This document shows, one piece after another, positions 26,332 to 34,799 of a DNA stretch of 64,000 bases (the stretch's first letter is position 1; the number at the start of each line of letters is the position of its first letter). Source of the stretch: Taurinivorans muris (GTDB lineage Bacteria > Desulfobacterota > Desulfovibrionia > Desulfovibrionales > Desulfovibrionaceae). The stretch covers positions 372,001 through 436,000 of the forward strand of contig NZ_CP065938.1 of assembly GCF_025232395.1 (NCBI RefSeq), given 5' to 3'. Both the position numbers and the translations under genes were made by a program. The notes below the pieces were generated by a model, which made no database searches, was not told the origin of the DNA, and saw only the letters and a list, made by a program, of their open reading frames with translations.

Positions 26332-26982
26332 TCAGTGTTGTTCTATCCATTCATGGTTGACATGGCTGACAACATCTTCGATGGTTTGCAGCTGGTCAGG
26401 GGAGCAAACACCGATAAGGGGCTGATTGATGTCGATATTTTGATTGTGTTTAAAATACACTTGATAAATAATTCCTTCAGGACCGGTGTAAAGAAGAGGA
26501 ACTTCGCGCTTCATGCGTGAAACAATGAACAATTCCATGCCGTTTGTCACCGTGACTGTTTGGCTTCCGGAAATTTTAACTTTTTTATCGATTTCAGGCG
26601 TAAAATAATACTTAGCCCTTTCAGGCGCATAAAAGAGGTGCAGAGCTTTTTGCAAAATGATTTCAATGACTTCTTCCTTGGAAAGGAAGTGCCGTAAAAT
26701 TCCGATTTCAGTGCCGGCTTCCACAAATTGCTTATTGTATTCCTTATGCATTTTTTGAATAATGCCTTTTTGGGCGGCATGAATGAAACGCGGATTGTTT
26801 TCACGCGTGATGACAGCGATTTTCGTACCCGGAATTTCTTTAAATTCACCGCTCACGTCTTTCACTTTATTGCCTTCTTCAATGTCGGTAAACTCTATAA
26901 TTCCGGTATGAGGGGTTTTTATGCTCACATCCAGATACGGATGTTGCTTTATTTCATCTAAAAGTGCAGTAATATCTAACAT
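26332..26982 (-). CDS. Biotin carboxyl carrier-like protein of an acyl-CoA carboxylase
   Basis: This 216-residue protein appears to have two biotinyl/lipoyl-type barrels. The first (about 18-98) has no candidate lysine. The second (about 135-195) has SRMKREVPLLYTGPEGIIYQVYF, where M157-K158 lines up with the biotinylated MK of the usual EAMKM motif. The following Met is replaced by Arg, so modification is likely but not certain. The start at 26982 is preferred over a more upstream in-frame one at 27015 that overlaps the next gene. It follows the fused carboxyltransferase gene by 7 bp and would carry carboxybiotin between AccC and AccA-AccD. Confidence 0.7.
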   Translation of the reverse strand: MLDITALLDEIKQHPYLDVSIKTPHTGIIEFTDIEEGNKVKDVSGEFKEIPGTKIAVITRENNPRFIHAAQKGIIQKMHKEYNKQFVEAGTEIGILRHFLSKEEVIEIILQKALHLFYAPERAKYYFTPEIDKKVKISGSQTVTVTNGMELFIVSRMKREVPLLYTGPEGIIYQVYFKHNQNIDINQPLIGVCSPDQLQTIEDVVSHVNHEWIEQH

Positions 26983-26989
26983 AATATAC

Positions 26990-29236
26990 CTATCTGTAAT
27001 AAAGATTGCGTCCACCCATAGTGAGCAATGCTTGTTTTAGGTTCGTACGGGTGTCGCGCCTATCCCAAACACCTTGGATATGCCCGCGTGAAAGGGCTTT
27101 ATAGCAATTATGGTGATCGGGGGGAACATCCATGCCGGTAGTGTTTTTAATAACAGCAGGCCCGGCAAAGCCGAGGTTGGAAGAACGCATTGCGAATTGA
27201 TAGTGGGCGCAGCCCAGGAAACTTGCAACCGGTCCGCCGAAACTGTTGGTATCGTAAAGGACGAGATAAAGTCCCCCTGCCCTCATATATCGGCGAATGG
27301 CAATGGTTACGCGGGGCATTTGGATAACTCCGTGCGTTCCTTCCTGAATACGTATCCCTGCCGTGCCGTGTGAGTAAATGATTAAAGGATAGCGTTTTCT
27401 GCGGGCTTTGTCTATGGCGGAAATAAGTTTCGCTCCCTCCGCAGCTCCGACAGAACCGCCTCTGAACGGTGCGGTTAAAATGGCAACAATGCACTTTATG
27501 CCTTCAATTCTTGCTTCATAGGTGATACAGGAAGATTTTAATTTTGTTTTTTCACGGGCTTCTTGTAAGCGTTCATCAAAATCGGGGAATTTCAACGGGT
27601 TGCCCGCTTCCCACTCGTTATTGAATTCATGGATTGAATTTTCATCAAAGCAGTTATGCATGAACCATTGGTATTCCATTTTGAAATGATGACCGCAGTT
27701 TGTGCATACGCCTGCAAATTCATTGTAAAGATCCGGAGCCCAAAGGTCGATACAGCCGTGCACGGCACTGTTCGGACAAGTGACAGCTTTATCTTCCTTC
27801 GCTTTCGGGCTTACCCATTTCCACGCGTTGTTTCTGCTGTTTTCGTCTTCCCATTTGGAAAGCGTTGTCAGTTCTTCCTCTGCGGCAGGGTCGATACGGC
27901 GGACTTTATTATAGGCGTTTTTGAACGGTTTTGAGGTTTTTTGCTTGAAACTAATCCATTCCGCTTCGATTTCTTCACGCAGGCGCACGTATTTTTTGCG
28001 TTGGCGATGATAAATGTCATACACGAGCCTGTTGTACACTTCACGCCATTGTTCCGCCCACGTATCCGCCAAAGCGCCTAAAATGCTTTGTCTGTTGATA
28101 TAGCTTTTTCTGGACATGCGCATGAATTTGTGCTGGCGCTCTTCAATTAAATCGCTGCGCAAACTGCGTTTGATATGCCAGCGGACATAGGTTTCGTCAA
28201 GATTGATATCGGGGTTTTGCAAACGGCGGAGTTTGCTGAAATTGAATATCGAAAACTCGCTGGATTTGAGCATGACTTCGTCGGTAGCCCTGATGATTTC
28301 TTGGCGGAGGGTACGGAAAAAATCATAATGATAAGGTCTTGCCCCAAGAAGCGGCTCCTGAATGATTTTATCGATATAGCCGAAAGAAAGGTTGTCTTGG
28401 GCTGTTAAATGCAAATTTTTGGCGCATTGTTCAATAAGTTCGGCGCTTGCCCGTTCACCTCGTTTCAGCCTGCCCTCAATGGCTGCCGCTCCTTCCGGAG
28501 AAATGACGGAATAATAGCCATGGGAAAGCATGAGTCTTTTGTCCGCCAAGCCGAAAGCTTCGGCGCCGCCCGATCCGCCTTCTGAAATAAGGGAAATGAT
28601 AGGCACGGAAAGCCCCGCCATTTCATAAATGTTTTTTGCGATTTGCTGCGCCGCTCCGGGGTATTCTTCCACCGGGTCGCCCCCCGGCGTAAAAATATAG
28701 GAATGCACGGGAATACCTTCGGTTTCCGCAACATGCATATAGTGCAGCGCTTTTGCGTTGCCCCATGGCTTTGCTGAACCGCCGTTTCTAAATTCTTCGC
28801 CGTGCCCCTTTTCATGCCCGATGACCATGACGGACTGGTGATAGGTTTTCTTGCCGTAACGGCGTGTGATATAAGCCCGTGCGATAAGAACGGCAGGGTC
28901 GTTGGTGTGTTCGTTTTGCCCACCGATTTCCGTATAGTTGTCGTAAACGTTTTCAAGTATATCTTTAAGACAAATGCGCTGCGGATGGCGGACAATGCGC
29001 ACTTTATCCATGGGAGTGAGCTTGGCTTCGAGCTTTTTTTCCATAAAGGAAAAAAGGTCTTCAATGGTGGCAGCCGCTTCATCGATATTTTCTGTCTCGC
29101 CTGTTTTAAATTCGTTTAAACGGGTTTCCAAAAGCGAAATATCCTCTTGATGTTTACCGCCGAAAATATCTTTTATATAATTCAATCTGTCTGTCAATTG
29201 CTGTGCTTTTTTTGATAATTCCATAATAGTTCTCAT
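26990..29236 (-). CDS. Fused acetyl-CoA carboxylase carboxyltransferase (AccA-AccD order)
   Basis: This 748-residue protein joins both carboxyltransferase subunits in one chain. Residues about 1-330 are AccA-like (VIGHEKGHG, FTPGGDPVEEYPGAAQ, ISEGGSGGAEAFGLADK). Residues about 490-748 are AccD-like, starting with a cysteine zinc ribbon (CPNSAVHGC, CTNCGHH), followed by RGGSVGAAEGAKLISAIDKA and GTHGVIQMPR. A charged linker of about 150 residues joins them. The order alpha then beta is the reverse of the usual accD-accA gene order. The start ATG overlaps the AccC stop as TAATG; an alternative ATG is 12 bp inside. It transfers carboxyl from biotin to an acyl-CoA, most likely acetyl-CoA. Confidence 0.85.
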   Translation of the reverse strand: MRTIMELSKKAQQLTDRLNYIKDIFGGKHQEDISLLETRLNEFKTGETENIDEAAATIEDLFSFMEKKLEAKLTPMDKVRIVRHPQRICLKDILENVYDNYTEIGGQNEHTNDPAVLIARAYITRRYGKKTYHQSVMVIGHEKGHGEEFRNGGSAKPWGNAKALHYMHVAETEGIPVHSYIFTPGGDPVEEYPGAAQQIAKNIYEMAGLSVPIISLISEGGSGGAEAFGLADKRLMLSHGYYSVISPEGAAAIEGRLKRGERASAELIEQCAKNLHLTAQDNLSFGYIDKIIQEPLLGARPYHYDFFRTLRQEIIRATDEVMLKSSEFSIFNFSKLRRLQNPDINLDETYVRWHIKRSLRSDLIEERQHKFMRMSRKSYINRQSILGALADTWAEQWREVYNRLVYDIYHRQRKKYVRLREEIEAEWISFKQKTSKPFKNAYNKVRRIDPAAEEELTTLSKWEDENSRNNAWKWVSPKAKEDKAVTCPNSAVHGCIDLWAPDLYNEFAGVCTNCGHHFKMEYQWFMHNCFDENSIHEFNNEWEAGNPLKFPDFDERLQEAREKTKLKSSCITYEARIEGIKCIVAILTAPFRGGSVGAAEGAKLISAIDKARRKRYPLIIYSHGTAGIRIQEGTHGVIQMPRVTIAIRRYMRAGGLYLVLYDTNSFGGPVASFLGCAHYQFAMRSSNLGFAGPAVIKNTTGMDVPPDHHNCYKALSRGHIQGVWDRRDTRTNLKQALLTMGGRNLYYR

Positions 29237-30660
29237 TAAAATTTCAATATGCGGTCAGTGTTTTTCAATAGAAAAGGAATATTGGATTTCAGGCTTTCAC
29301 CTTGGGCGTTGCTTCCTGATATGGTAAGGTTGTTCAGAAATTCCTTTCCCTGCTGCTTGGCGTTTTCAAGGTCGGTTCCCCAAATAATGCCAAGGGCCAA
29401 GTTGGGGTCGAATTCCGTAGGGATAGTGTAGGGATTTTCTTTGCTTATTTCAGGCAAATGGGTGTGCAGGGAAAGCCAAGGAGCTTTTTCATACGTGAAT
29501 GTGTCGATATCGCCTACCCAAGGGGTGAAATTATTGTCAGTATCTTCGGCAATGAGGCGATATTCAATTCCGACTCCGTCAAAGGTGATATCTTGCTGGG
29601 TGTACCCTAACGGTTCGCCAAGCCCCGTTCTGATTTGTTCGGCGATAAGGTCGATGCCGCCTTTGCCGTTTATGCGTGAAATAGCGGCGGAAACGCCGTT
29701 TTCAACCTGAATGCGGGTATTGACTTCCATAAGAAACGGATTTCCGTCTTTTGTCACTATCCATTCCCATGTGCCGACGCTGTCATAATTCACTTTGCGC
29801 GCCAAGGCGAGGGAATGTTCAATAATGTCACGCATCACTTTTTCGGCATCGAAAGTATATTGGATAGTGCTCGGAGCGAAACCCGGAGCGATTTCAATAC
29901 GTTTTTGCAGCCCTGTTGACTGAATGGAACAGTTTCTCGTGCCAAAATGAACCGGATTTTTTCCTGTTCTGTCCGCAATGATTTGTACTTCCAAGTGGTT
30001 GAAATTGGTTATTTTTTGTTCAATAAGGACTCCGTCGTCCTTAAACTGGCGCATGGCGTAGTTTCGTATTCTTCTGTAAATGGAACGGAATAAATCAAGG
30101 TCATGTATTTCTTCAATGCCCATTCCGCCGCCGCCTGCTGAGGCTTTGACAAGGACAAGCGGTTTGGCGACCCCTTGTTGTAGCTGGAAATCGAAAAGCG
30201 TGCGGGCTACTTTTTCCGCTTCGCTTTCATCATAAATAGGACGGTCGGAGCCAGGAACCGTGGGGACATTAAGGCTTCTTGCAATACGTTTCGTGTTGAT
30301 TTTATCACCAAGTTCACGGATAACACGCCAAGACGGACCAAGAAAAATAAGCGGTCTGTTTCTTTCTGTCACACGGCGGGCAAAACGGAAATCTTCAGCA
30401 AAAAAGCCGTATCCAGGATGAACAGCCGTTGCTTCCGCCGTATCGGCAACGCTTAATATCTCATTGGCGTCATGATAGGAGCTGATACGGTAAAGGCTTT
30501 TATCGTCACCGAGTTCTTTCGCCAGTTTAACATGACCGGAATGAATATCTTCTTGAGTATATACGGCAACAAATTTTAAACCAAGTTTGCAGCATGCTTG
30601 AATAATTCGGACTGCTATTTCTCCTCGGTTGGCAATGAGGACTTTATGTTGTTTGCTCAC
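29236..30660 (-). CDS. Biotin carboxylase subunit (AccC-type)
   Basis: This 474-residue ATP-grasp enzyme carboxylates biotin with bicarbonate and ATP. KVLIANRGEIAVRIIQACCKLG opens the pre-ATP-grasp domain, KASAGGGGMGIEEI is the glycine-rich ATP loop, and EVNTRIQVENGVSAAISRI closes the active site. The GTG start at 30660 is chosen because AAAGGA lies 6 nt before it; the longer frame begins with TTG inside that region. It is the first gene of the carboxylase operon and ends in a one-base overlap with the fused AccA-AccD gene. Within the operon it serves the BCCP-like protein. Confidence 0.88.
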   Translation of the reverse strand: MSKQHKVLIANRGEIAVRIIQACCKLGLKFVAVYTQEDIHSGHVKLAKELGDDKSLYRISSYHDANEILSVADTAEATAVHPGYGFFAEDFRFARRVTERNRPLIFLGPSWRVIRELGDKINTKRIARSLNVPTVPGSDRPIYDESEAEKVARTLFDFQLQQGVAKPLVLVKASAGGGGMGIEEIHDLDLFRSIYRRIRNYAMRQFKDDGVLIEQKITNFNHLEVQIIADRTGKNPVHFGTRNCSIQSTGLQKRIEIAPGFAPSTIQYTFDAEKVMRDIIEHSLALARKVNYDSVGTWEWIVTKDGNPFLMEVNTRIQVENGVSAAISRINGKGGIDLIAEQIRTGLGEPLGYTQQDITFDGVGIEYRLIAEDTDNNFTPWVGDIDTFTYEKAPWLSLHTHLPEISKENPYTIPTEFDPNLALGIIWGTDLENAKQQGKEFLNNLTISGSNAQGESLKSNIPFLLKNTDRILKF

Positions 30661-30842
30661 GGAAAATCCTTTGGACAATAAATATAGTCAATATGTGTAA
30701 GATTGTTCACATTATTTTTTTTATATACGCTTAAAAATAAAAAATTGCAAAGTTTTTTTTTGGAAAAATAAATTTTTTTTATAAAAAAAAACAGTATGTT
30801 AATGCTGTTTTGTTCAAATGGTGAGTAATTTTCTCTTGATAA

Positions 30843-31160
30843 TTAATGGGAATTGTCCCTATCTTCGATTTCAGGGAAAAAGTTTTCATTGTCTTTATGC
30901 GTTTCACTGACGAACAAGTGGCAATAGCAAGCGCCAAATTCCTTGACATCGATATTTCTGTAAGAACAGGGACAAATATTGTGTTTGTCTTTTTCCGCAT
31001 CGCCATTGGCAAGACGGCAGGGGCAATTCAAGTATCCGTAATTTTCGAGATTATCCAGCAAGCTTTGTATGATGTCCATGCAGTGCTGATAATTTTTGTG
31101 GAGATAATAGCCTTTTTCCTCTTCCTTTTTTAAAAGCGCGTAAAGTTCTTCCGGGCTCAT
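30843..31160 (-). CDS. Ferredoxin-thioredoxin reductase catalytic chain-like protein
   Basis: This 105-residue FTR beta-chain family protein shows the three CxC pairs of that family: CPCR near 46-49, CPC near 64-66 and CYC near 78-80. Together they hold a [4Fe-4S] cluster and the redox-active disulfide that passes ferredoxin electrons to a thioredoxin-like partner. Its ATG overlaps the stop of a glutaredoxin-like gene by 4 bp, so that protein is the probable partner. Anaerobic bacteria commonly carry an FTR of this kind without the plant variable chain. Confidence 0.88.
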   Translation of the reverse strand: MSPEELYALLKKEEEKGYYLHKNYQHCMDIIQSLLDNLENYGYLNCPCRLANGDAEKDKHNICPCSYRNIDVKEFGACYCHLFVSETHKDNENFFPEIEDRDNSH

Positions 31161-31573
31161 TTTATTAAAGCCTCCCTAAGTGCATGTTCTCTGAAACCGG
31201 TGATGATTTGTCCGTTTGCAAGACGTATTGTGGGATAAGAACCTCTGGGATTATAGATTTTTAATCTGTCCAATAAGTTTTTATAAAGTTGTTTCGGGTA
31301 CTTATCTATATAAATAATGGTATAGGGAACGGAGTTTTCATCTAAAAATTCCCTTGTCTTTTTGCAGTGGTGGCATGTGGAAAGGGCGTAAATAAAGGTG
31401 TTCGGAACATTTTCAGGTTTGAGCGCCATTTTATAAAGGGTTTGCTCTTCCTGAGTCAGCCGGCTTAAAATGTCTTCAATCGGCTCATCTTTTATCCTTT
31501 TGCTTTTGAAATAAAAAATGCCGAATATAATAAGAAGAAATCCTATGATAACCAATAAGTATGTTGCAGCCAC
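31157..31573 (-). CDS. Membrane-anchored glutaredoxin-like protein
   Basis: This 138-residue protein has an N-terminal membrane helix (about 3-22), a short linker, and a glutaredoxin-like domain. The active site is C67-H-H-C70, and the cis-proline loop is GSYPTIRL. The anchor has basic residues right after it (KSKRIK), which places the thiol domain in the cytoplasm. GTG is the apparent start. It is coupled to the FTR gene by a 4-bp overlap, so a ferredoxin-FTR-glutaredoxin relay at the membrane is likely. The final target is unknown. Confidence 0.8.
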   Translation of the reverse strand: MAATYLLVIIGFLLIIFGIFYFKSKRIKDEPIEDILSRLTQEEQTLYKMALKPENVPNTFIYALSTCHHCKKTREFLDENSVPYTIIYIDKYPKQLYKNLLDRLKIYNPRGSYPTIRLANGQIITGFREHALREALIK

Positions 31574-31639
31574 TTCAAAACCCCTGATGCTGTTGTTCGC
31601 TGTAATTTGTTTACATTATAATCCAATTCCGTAAAAAGT

Positions 31640-33061
31640 CTAGTGTCTTTTCTTCTTTGTGAAATTATCCTCTGCGTTTGATTGTTTAGTGCGATGAGCA
31701 TGGGTTGTTGCTTTTGGGGTCGGCTTATTTTTGTGTTTGGCTTTGTTCCTTGCATTGTTTGCTGCCGCATTTTCTTCTGCGCCGCCGTTTGTTTTGGTGT
31801 TTTTTGCGAGCGGCAATTCTTTTACGGCATCATTTGAGTTATTTTTTAAAATGCATAAAAGTGCATGCGATTTTTTATCTTTGATGATTTTTTGGGGAAT
31901 GCTCACTTCGCAAAGCGAGCCTGTCTGCACACCTGCGGAATCAAGAACGAGCAAAAGCCCTTTTTCATGGCAGGCGTAGCGGGCTCTTCCCCGGTAGTTC
32001 GGAACAACGAACGCATCGGAAATGATGCGGGCTTTATTTTTGCTTTCCCCTTTTTTCAGAATAGGTTCGGCTTCCGCTTTTTTAGCAAGGAAAAGGTAGG
32101 AGAGGCTGATGGAATCCTTATCCAGCCCCGCTTTTTGCGAAAGTTCTTTCAATTCATGAGGAATATGACTTGGTTTCGTGTTGAAGTGGCACCATGCATT
32201 TTGCGTATGGCATTGTTTTTTCAGCGGGCAGGATATGCCTGAAGGGCAAGGGCTGATGATTTGAAAAGGGGCTTCTGCGTTTTCAAATCCATCAAAGGCA
32301 AAATCCGTATTTTCATCATCTTCTTCCTGTATTTCATTTGCTGTGAGGGAACGCAGAATTTGTATCATTCTGGCGCCTTGTCTTGTTCCCGGTTCAACCG
32401 CAAAGATTTTTCCCGTATCGTCAAGAAGCCGGCAGGCTTCGGCATATATTTGCCTGATTTGTTCAAAGCTTGAAATCTTTTTCCGTTCATCGCTTTCATT
32501 GAGGACGTTGCCCATGGTGAGCAGTGAAACCGGAGAATGGATTTGCCGCAGTACTTTATGATTTGGGGCACGGAACGTTTGGATTTTCCATGTGCATTCG
32601 GGGGCGAGTTTTTGGCGGAGTTTTTCAAACAGATTTTTACCGATATGCAAGGGTTGGGGGGCGATGTCGGTGCAAATGAACGTGATGTCTTTTTGCCGCA
32701 ATTCTTTTTTCGAGAGGAAAAGAGCTAAAGGAATGGTGAGCGGTCCTGAGCCCAAGTCAATGAAATTCGCTTTTTGGGGAATGGTTCCGAAGTCCAGTTT
32801 TGGAAATAGTCTGCATAAGCGGATTAAATTCCAAACCATAAAATAATGGAAATATGCGGAGAGCAGGCGTTGGTTCGTCCAATAGGGGTATGAAAGCATT
32901 TCCCTTTCCGTGGTTAAAAATCTGGATAAATCTTTGCATGCGTAAACAAGCTCTTTTTTTTGGCTCGGTTTCATGGGGAGGAGCTCGTCAAGAGCAGGAT
33001 AGAGAACGTCAAACCCTTTTCGGGTAAACGTGTCAAATTCTGTAAAAAGTTCTTTATTCAT
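31640..33061 (-). CDS. Rsm22-type small-subunit rRNA methyltransferase-like protein
   Basis: This 473-residue protein resembles the Rsm22/METTL17 family, which has a methyltransferase fold and works on or with the small ribosomal subunit. The SAM-site motif is NFIDLGSGPLTIPLALFL near residue 100. A cysteine group, CPSGISCPLKKQC plus WC near 270-290, fits the metal or [4Fe-4S] cluster site known from the family. The last 50 residues are a basic Lys/Asn/Ala-rich tail, likely RNA-binding or disordered. It starts 11 bp after the RACo-like gene and is probably co-transcribed with it. Confidence 0.75.
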   Translation of the reverse strand: MNKELFTEFDTFTRKGFDVLYPALDELLPMKPSQKKELVYACKDLSRFLTTEREMLSYPYWTNQRLLSAYFHYFMVWNLIRLCRLFPKLDFGTIPQKANFIDLGSGPLTIPLALFLSKKELRQKDITFICTDIAPQPLHIGKNLFEKLRQKLAPECTWKIQTFRAPNHKVLRQIHSPVSLLTMGNVLNESDERKKISSFEQIRQIYAEACRLLDDTGKIFAVEPGTRQGARMIQILRSLTANEIQEEDDENTDFAFDGFENAEAPFQIISPCPSGISCPLKKQCHTQNAWCHFNTKPSHIPHELKELSQKAGLDKDSISLSYLFLAKKAEAEPILKKGESKNKARIISDAFVVPNYRGRARYACHEKGLLLVLDSAGVQTGSLCEVSIPQKIIKDKKSHALLCILKNNSNDAVKELPLAKNTKTNGGAEENAAANNARNKAKHKNKPTPKATTHAHRTKQSNAEDNFTKKKRH

Positions 33062-33072
33062 AGTACCTGCTT

Positions 33073-34614
33073 TTAAAAATGCATATTGTCAATATATAAG
33101 GCATCATATTCTTTTTGGTTGGTTAAATCAATGAGTTCTGCCGCACTGGAAAGTTTTGTGACAGTGTCGATTAATTCCGGTTTTGTGTGGTAGGTGATCA
33201 GACCTTTGAGCGAGGTATTGCCCAAAATGCTTGTTTTCGCTTTGCTGTTTTTAGGCAAAAATCCGAAGTTTTCCAATATTTCTAAAGGAATATGGGAACT
33301 TAATGCTCCTGACAGGAATATGTTTTCAATGTTGTTTCTTTCTAAAAACAATGCTATTGCGGAAGAAAACGCGGCTTTGACTTTTAAAATATTTTCAATG
33401 TCTTCGGCGCATAAATACAGTTTGTCAGTGACATAAAGCCGTTTTTCGCCGTTTGTTTCCTTTAAGTTTTTAAAAATTTTTTTCCCTAACGGACTGAGGG
33501 AGTGTTGATTGTCTTGGAATAAGCCCTGTCTGTTTATGCAGTTTGCGGATAACAGAGTATTGAGCAAATACAAGTAGGCAGCCCCGCAGATAAATTGCGC
33601 TTCCCCTTTGCAGGCATAGGATAAGCCGAACGGTGTCAAAGAAAAAGAAAGAATGATGTTTTCACCTTCGCCGTGAACGGCGCTTCCGCAGCGCATGCCA
33701 ACACCCTCGAGGGCTGGTCCGAGCGGAACGCTTGCGGCATGAATTTTTCCTTTTGAATAATGAATAAATTCTCCGTTCGTGCCTAAATCTGCAAGTAAAA
33801 AATTATCCAAATGCGGATAGGTTTGCAAAATATTCGCCAAGCCCGCACAGGCGTCAGCTCCGACAAATGCTCCAAGCTGCGGAGGAACAAACAGCGGGGG
33901 CAGTTTCGGGAATTGATAGGTTTTACCGCCTTTATTTTCTAAATAATAGGGTGCTTCCAGCAATCCTTTTGTGCTTTCGCCAAGAAACAATGCCAGCATA
34001 GCGGGATTGGCGGCAAGATATATTTTTTGGATAAAAATATTCAGTTCCGCAAGGTGCTGGCAAAGGTTTTGAAAATATTCCAATAAAACGGTTTGCAGGC
34101 GGCTCGGTTTTTCTTTTTCGATAAAATGTTCATAATGGAGCCGTGCCATGACATCCGCTCCTGCGAACATTTGCGGATTTAAAATTTTTCCTTCCGTGAG
34201 GACCGCATTGTCGCTTCGGACTTCAAACGCTATGGACGTTGTTCCCAAGTCGACGAATAATATGGCTTTTTTTTCCTGATTGCTTTTTTCAAGGTGCAGA
34301 TCGTATCGGGTCGCGTTTTGCTGCAAATCATCAAAAACAGTCAATACCGCGTTATCCTGCAAAGGGTGCTTGCAAGCCAGACGGATATTGTTTTCCTGCT
34401 CTTCCCGGTTTAGAAGCGTTTGTTCAAGCGGGCTCAGTTCCGGAATATCCGAATGGTATCTGACTTTGCAGCGTCCGCATTTTCCCATGCCGGTACAAAG
34501 AGGGCGGGGCATTATTTGCGGTAATCCGAACAAATAGCTTGCATTCGCATTCTTAGGAAGCGTTTCAAACGGAATTTCAAGCACTTGGTTTTGATAATGA
34601 ATTGTTATTGCCAT
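33073..34614 (-). CDS. RACo-like ASKHA protein with [2Fe-2S] ferredoxin domain
   Basis: This 513-residue protein combines an N-terminal plant-type ferredoxin domain (C40, C46, C49, C81) with a C-terminal actin/hexokinase-type ATPase domain. VDLGTTSIAFEV is the phosphate-1 loop and LLADLGTNGEFIHY the second. This is the architecture of RACo, the ATP-driven reductive activator of corrinoid proteins. No corrinoid methyltransferase gene is in the window, so its client is unknown. It is followed closely by the Rsm22-like gene. Divergent fliM lies 185 bp away with its own promoter. Confidence 0.82.
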   Translation of the reverse strand: MAITIHYQNQVLEIPFETLPKNANASYLFGLPQIMPRPLCTGMGKCGRCKVRYHSDIPELSPLEQTLLNREEQENNIRLACKHPLQDNAVLTVFDDLQQNATRYDLHLEKSNQEKKAILFVDLGTTSIAFEVRSDNAVLTEGKILNPQMFAGADVMARLHYEHFIEKEKPSRLQTVLLEYFQNLCQHLAELNIFIQKIYLAANPAMLALFLGESTKGLLEAPYYLENKGGKTYQFPKLPPLFVPPQLGAFVGADACAGLANILQTYPHLDNFLLADLGTNGEFIHYSKGKIHAASVPLGPALEGVGMRCGSAVHGEGENIILSFSLTPFGLSYACKGEAQFICGAAYLYLLNTLLSANCINRQGLFQDNQHSLSPLGKKIFKNLKETNGEKRLYVTDKLYLCAEDIENILKVKAAFSSAIALFLERNNIENIFLSGALSSHIPLEILENFGFLPKNSKAKTSILGNTSLKGLITYHTKPELIDTVTKLSSAAELIDLTNQKEYDALYIDNMHF

Positions 34615-34740
34615 ATTTTTTCCTTTAAAAAACTATACAGAATAAATATTCAAATGGCAACGTATTGTCTTTTCAAGAAAAAAACTGTATAGAAAACCAA
34701 AATAAAGACGATATACGTTTTTGATGAGGGTATTTCGTGC

Positions 34741-34768
34741 TTGACATTGTACTTTGTCAATGTATAAT
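34741..34768 (+). promoter_or_regulatory. fliM promoter, sigma-70 type
   Basis: A consensus TTGACA (34741-34746) and TATAAT (34763-34768) are 16 bp apart, 31 bp before the fliM ATG. TGTCAA (34755-34760) inside the spacer is the inverted copy of the -35 hexamer, so the promoter holds a small inverted repeat that could be an operator. There is no sigma-54 or sigma-28 element. Confidence 0.75.
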
Positions 34769-34799
34769 TATTTGAATTAAAACAATTAAGGCGGTTTGT

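Noticed and set aside
26173-26520. 115-residue plus-strand frame
   Set aside because: It crosses the carboxylase terminator and is antisense to the BCCP-like gene.
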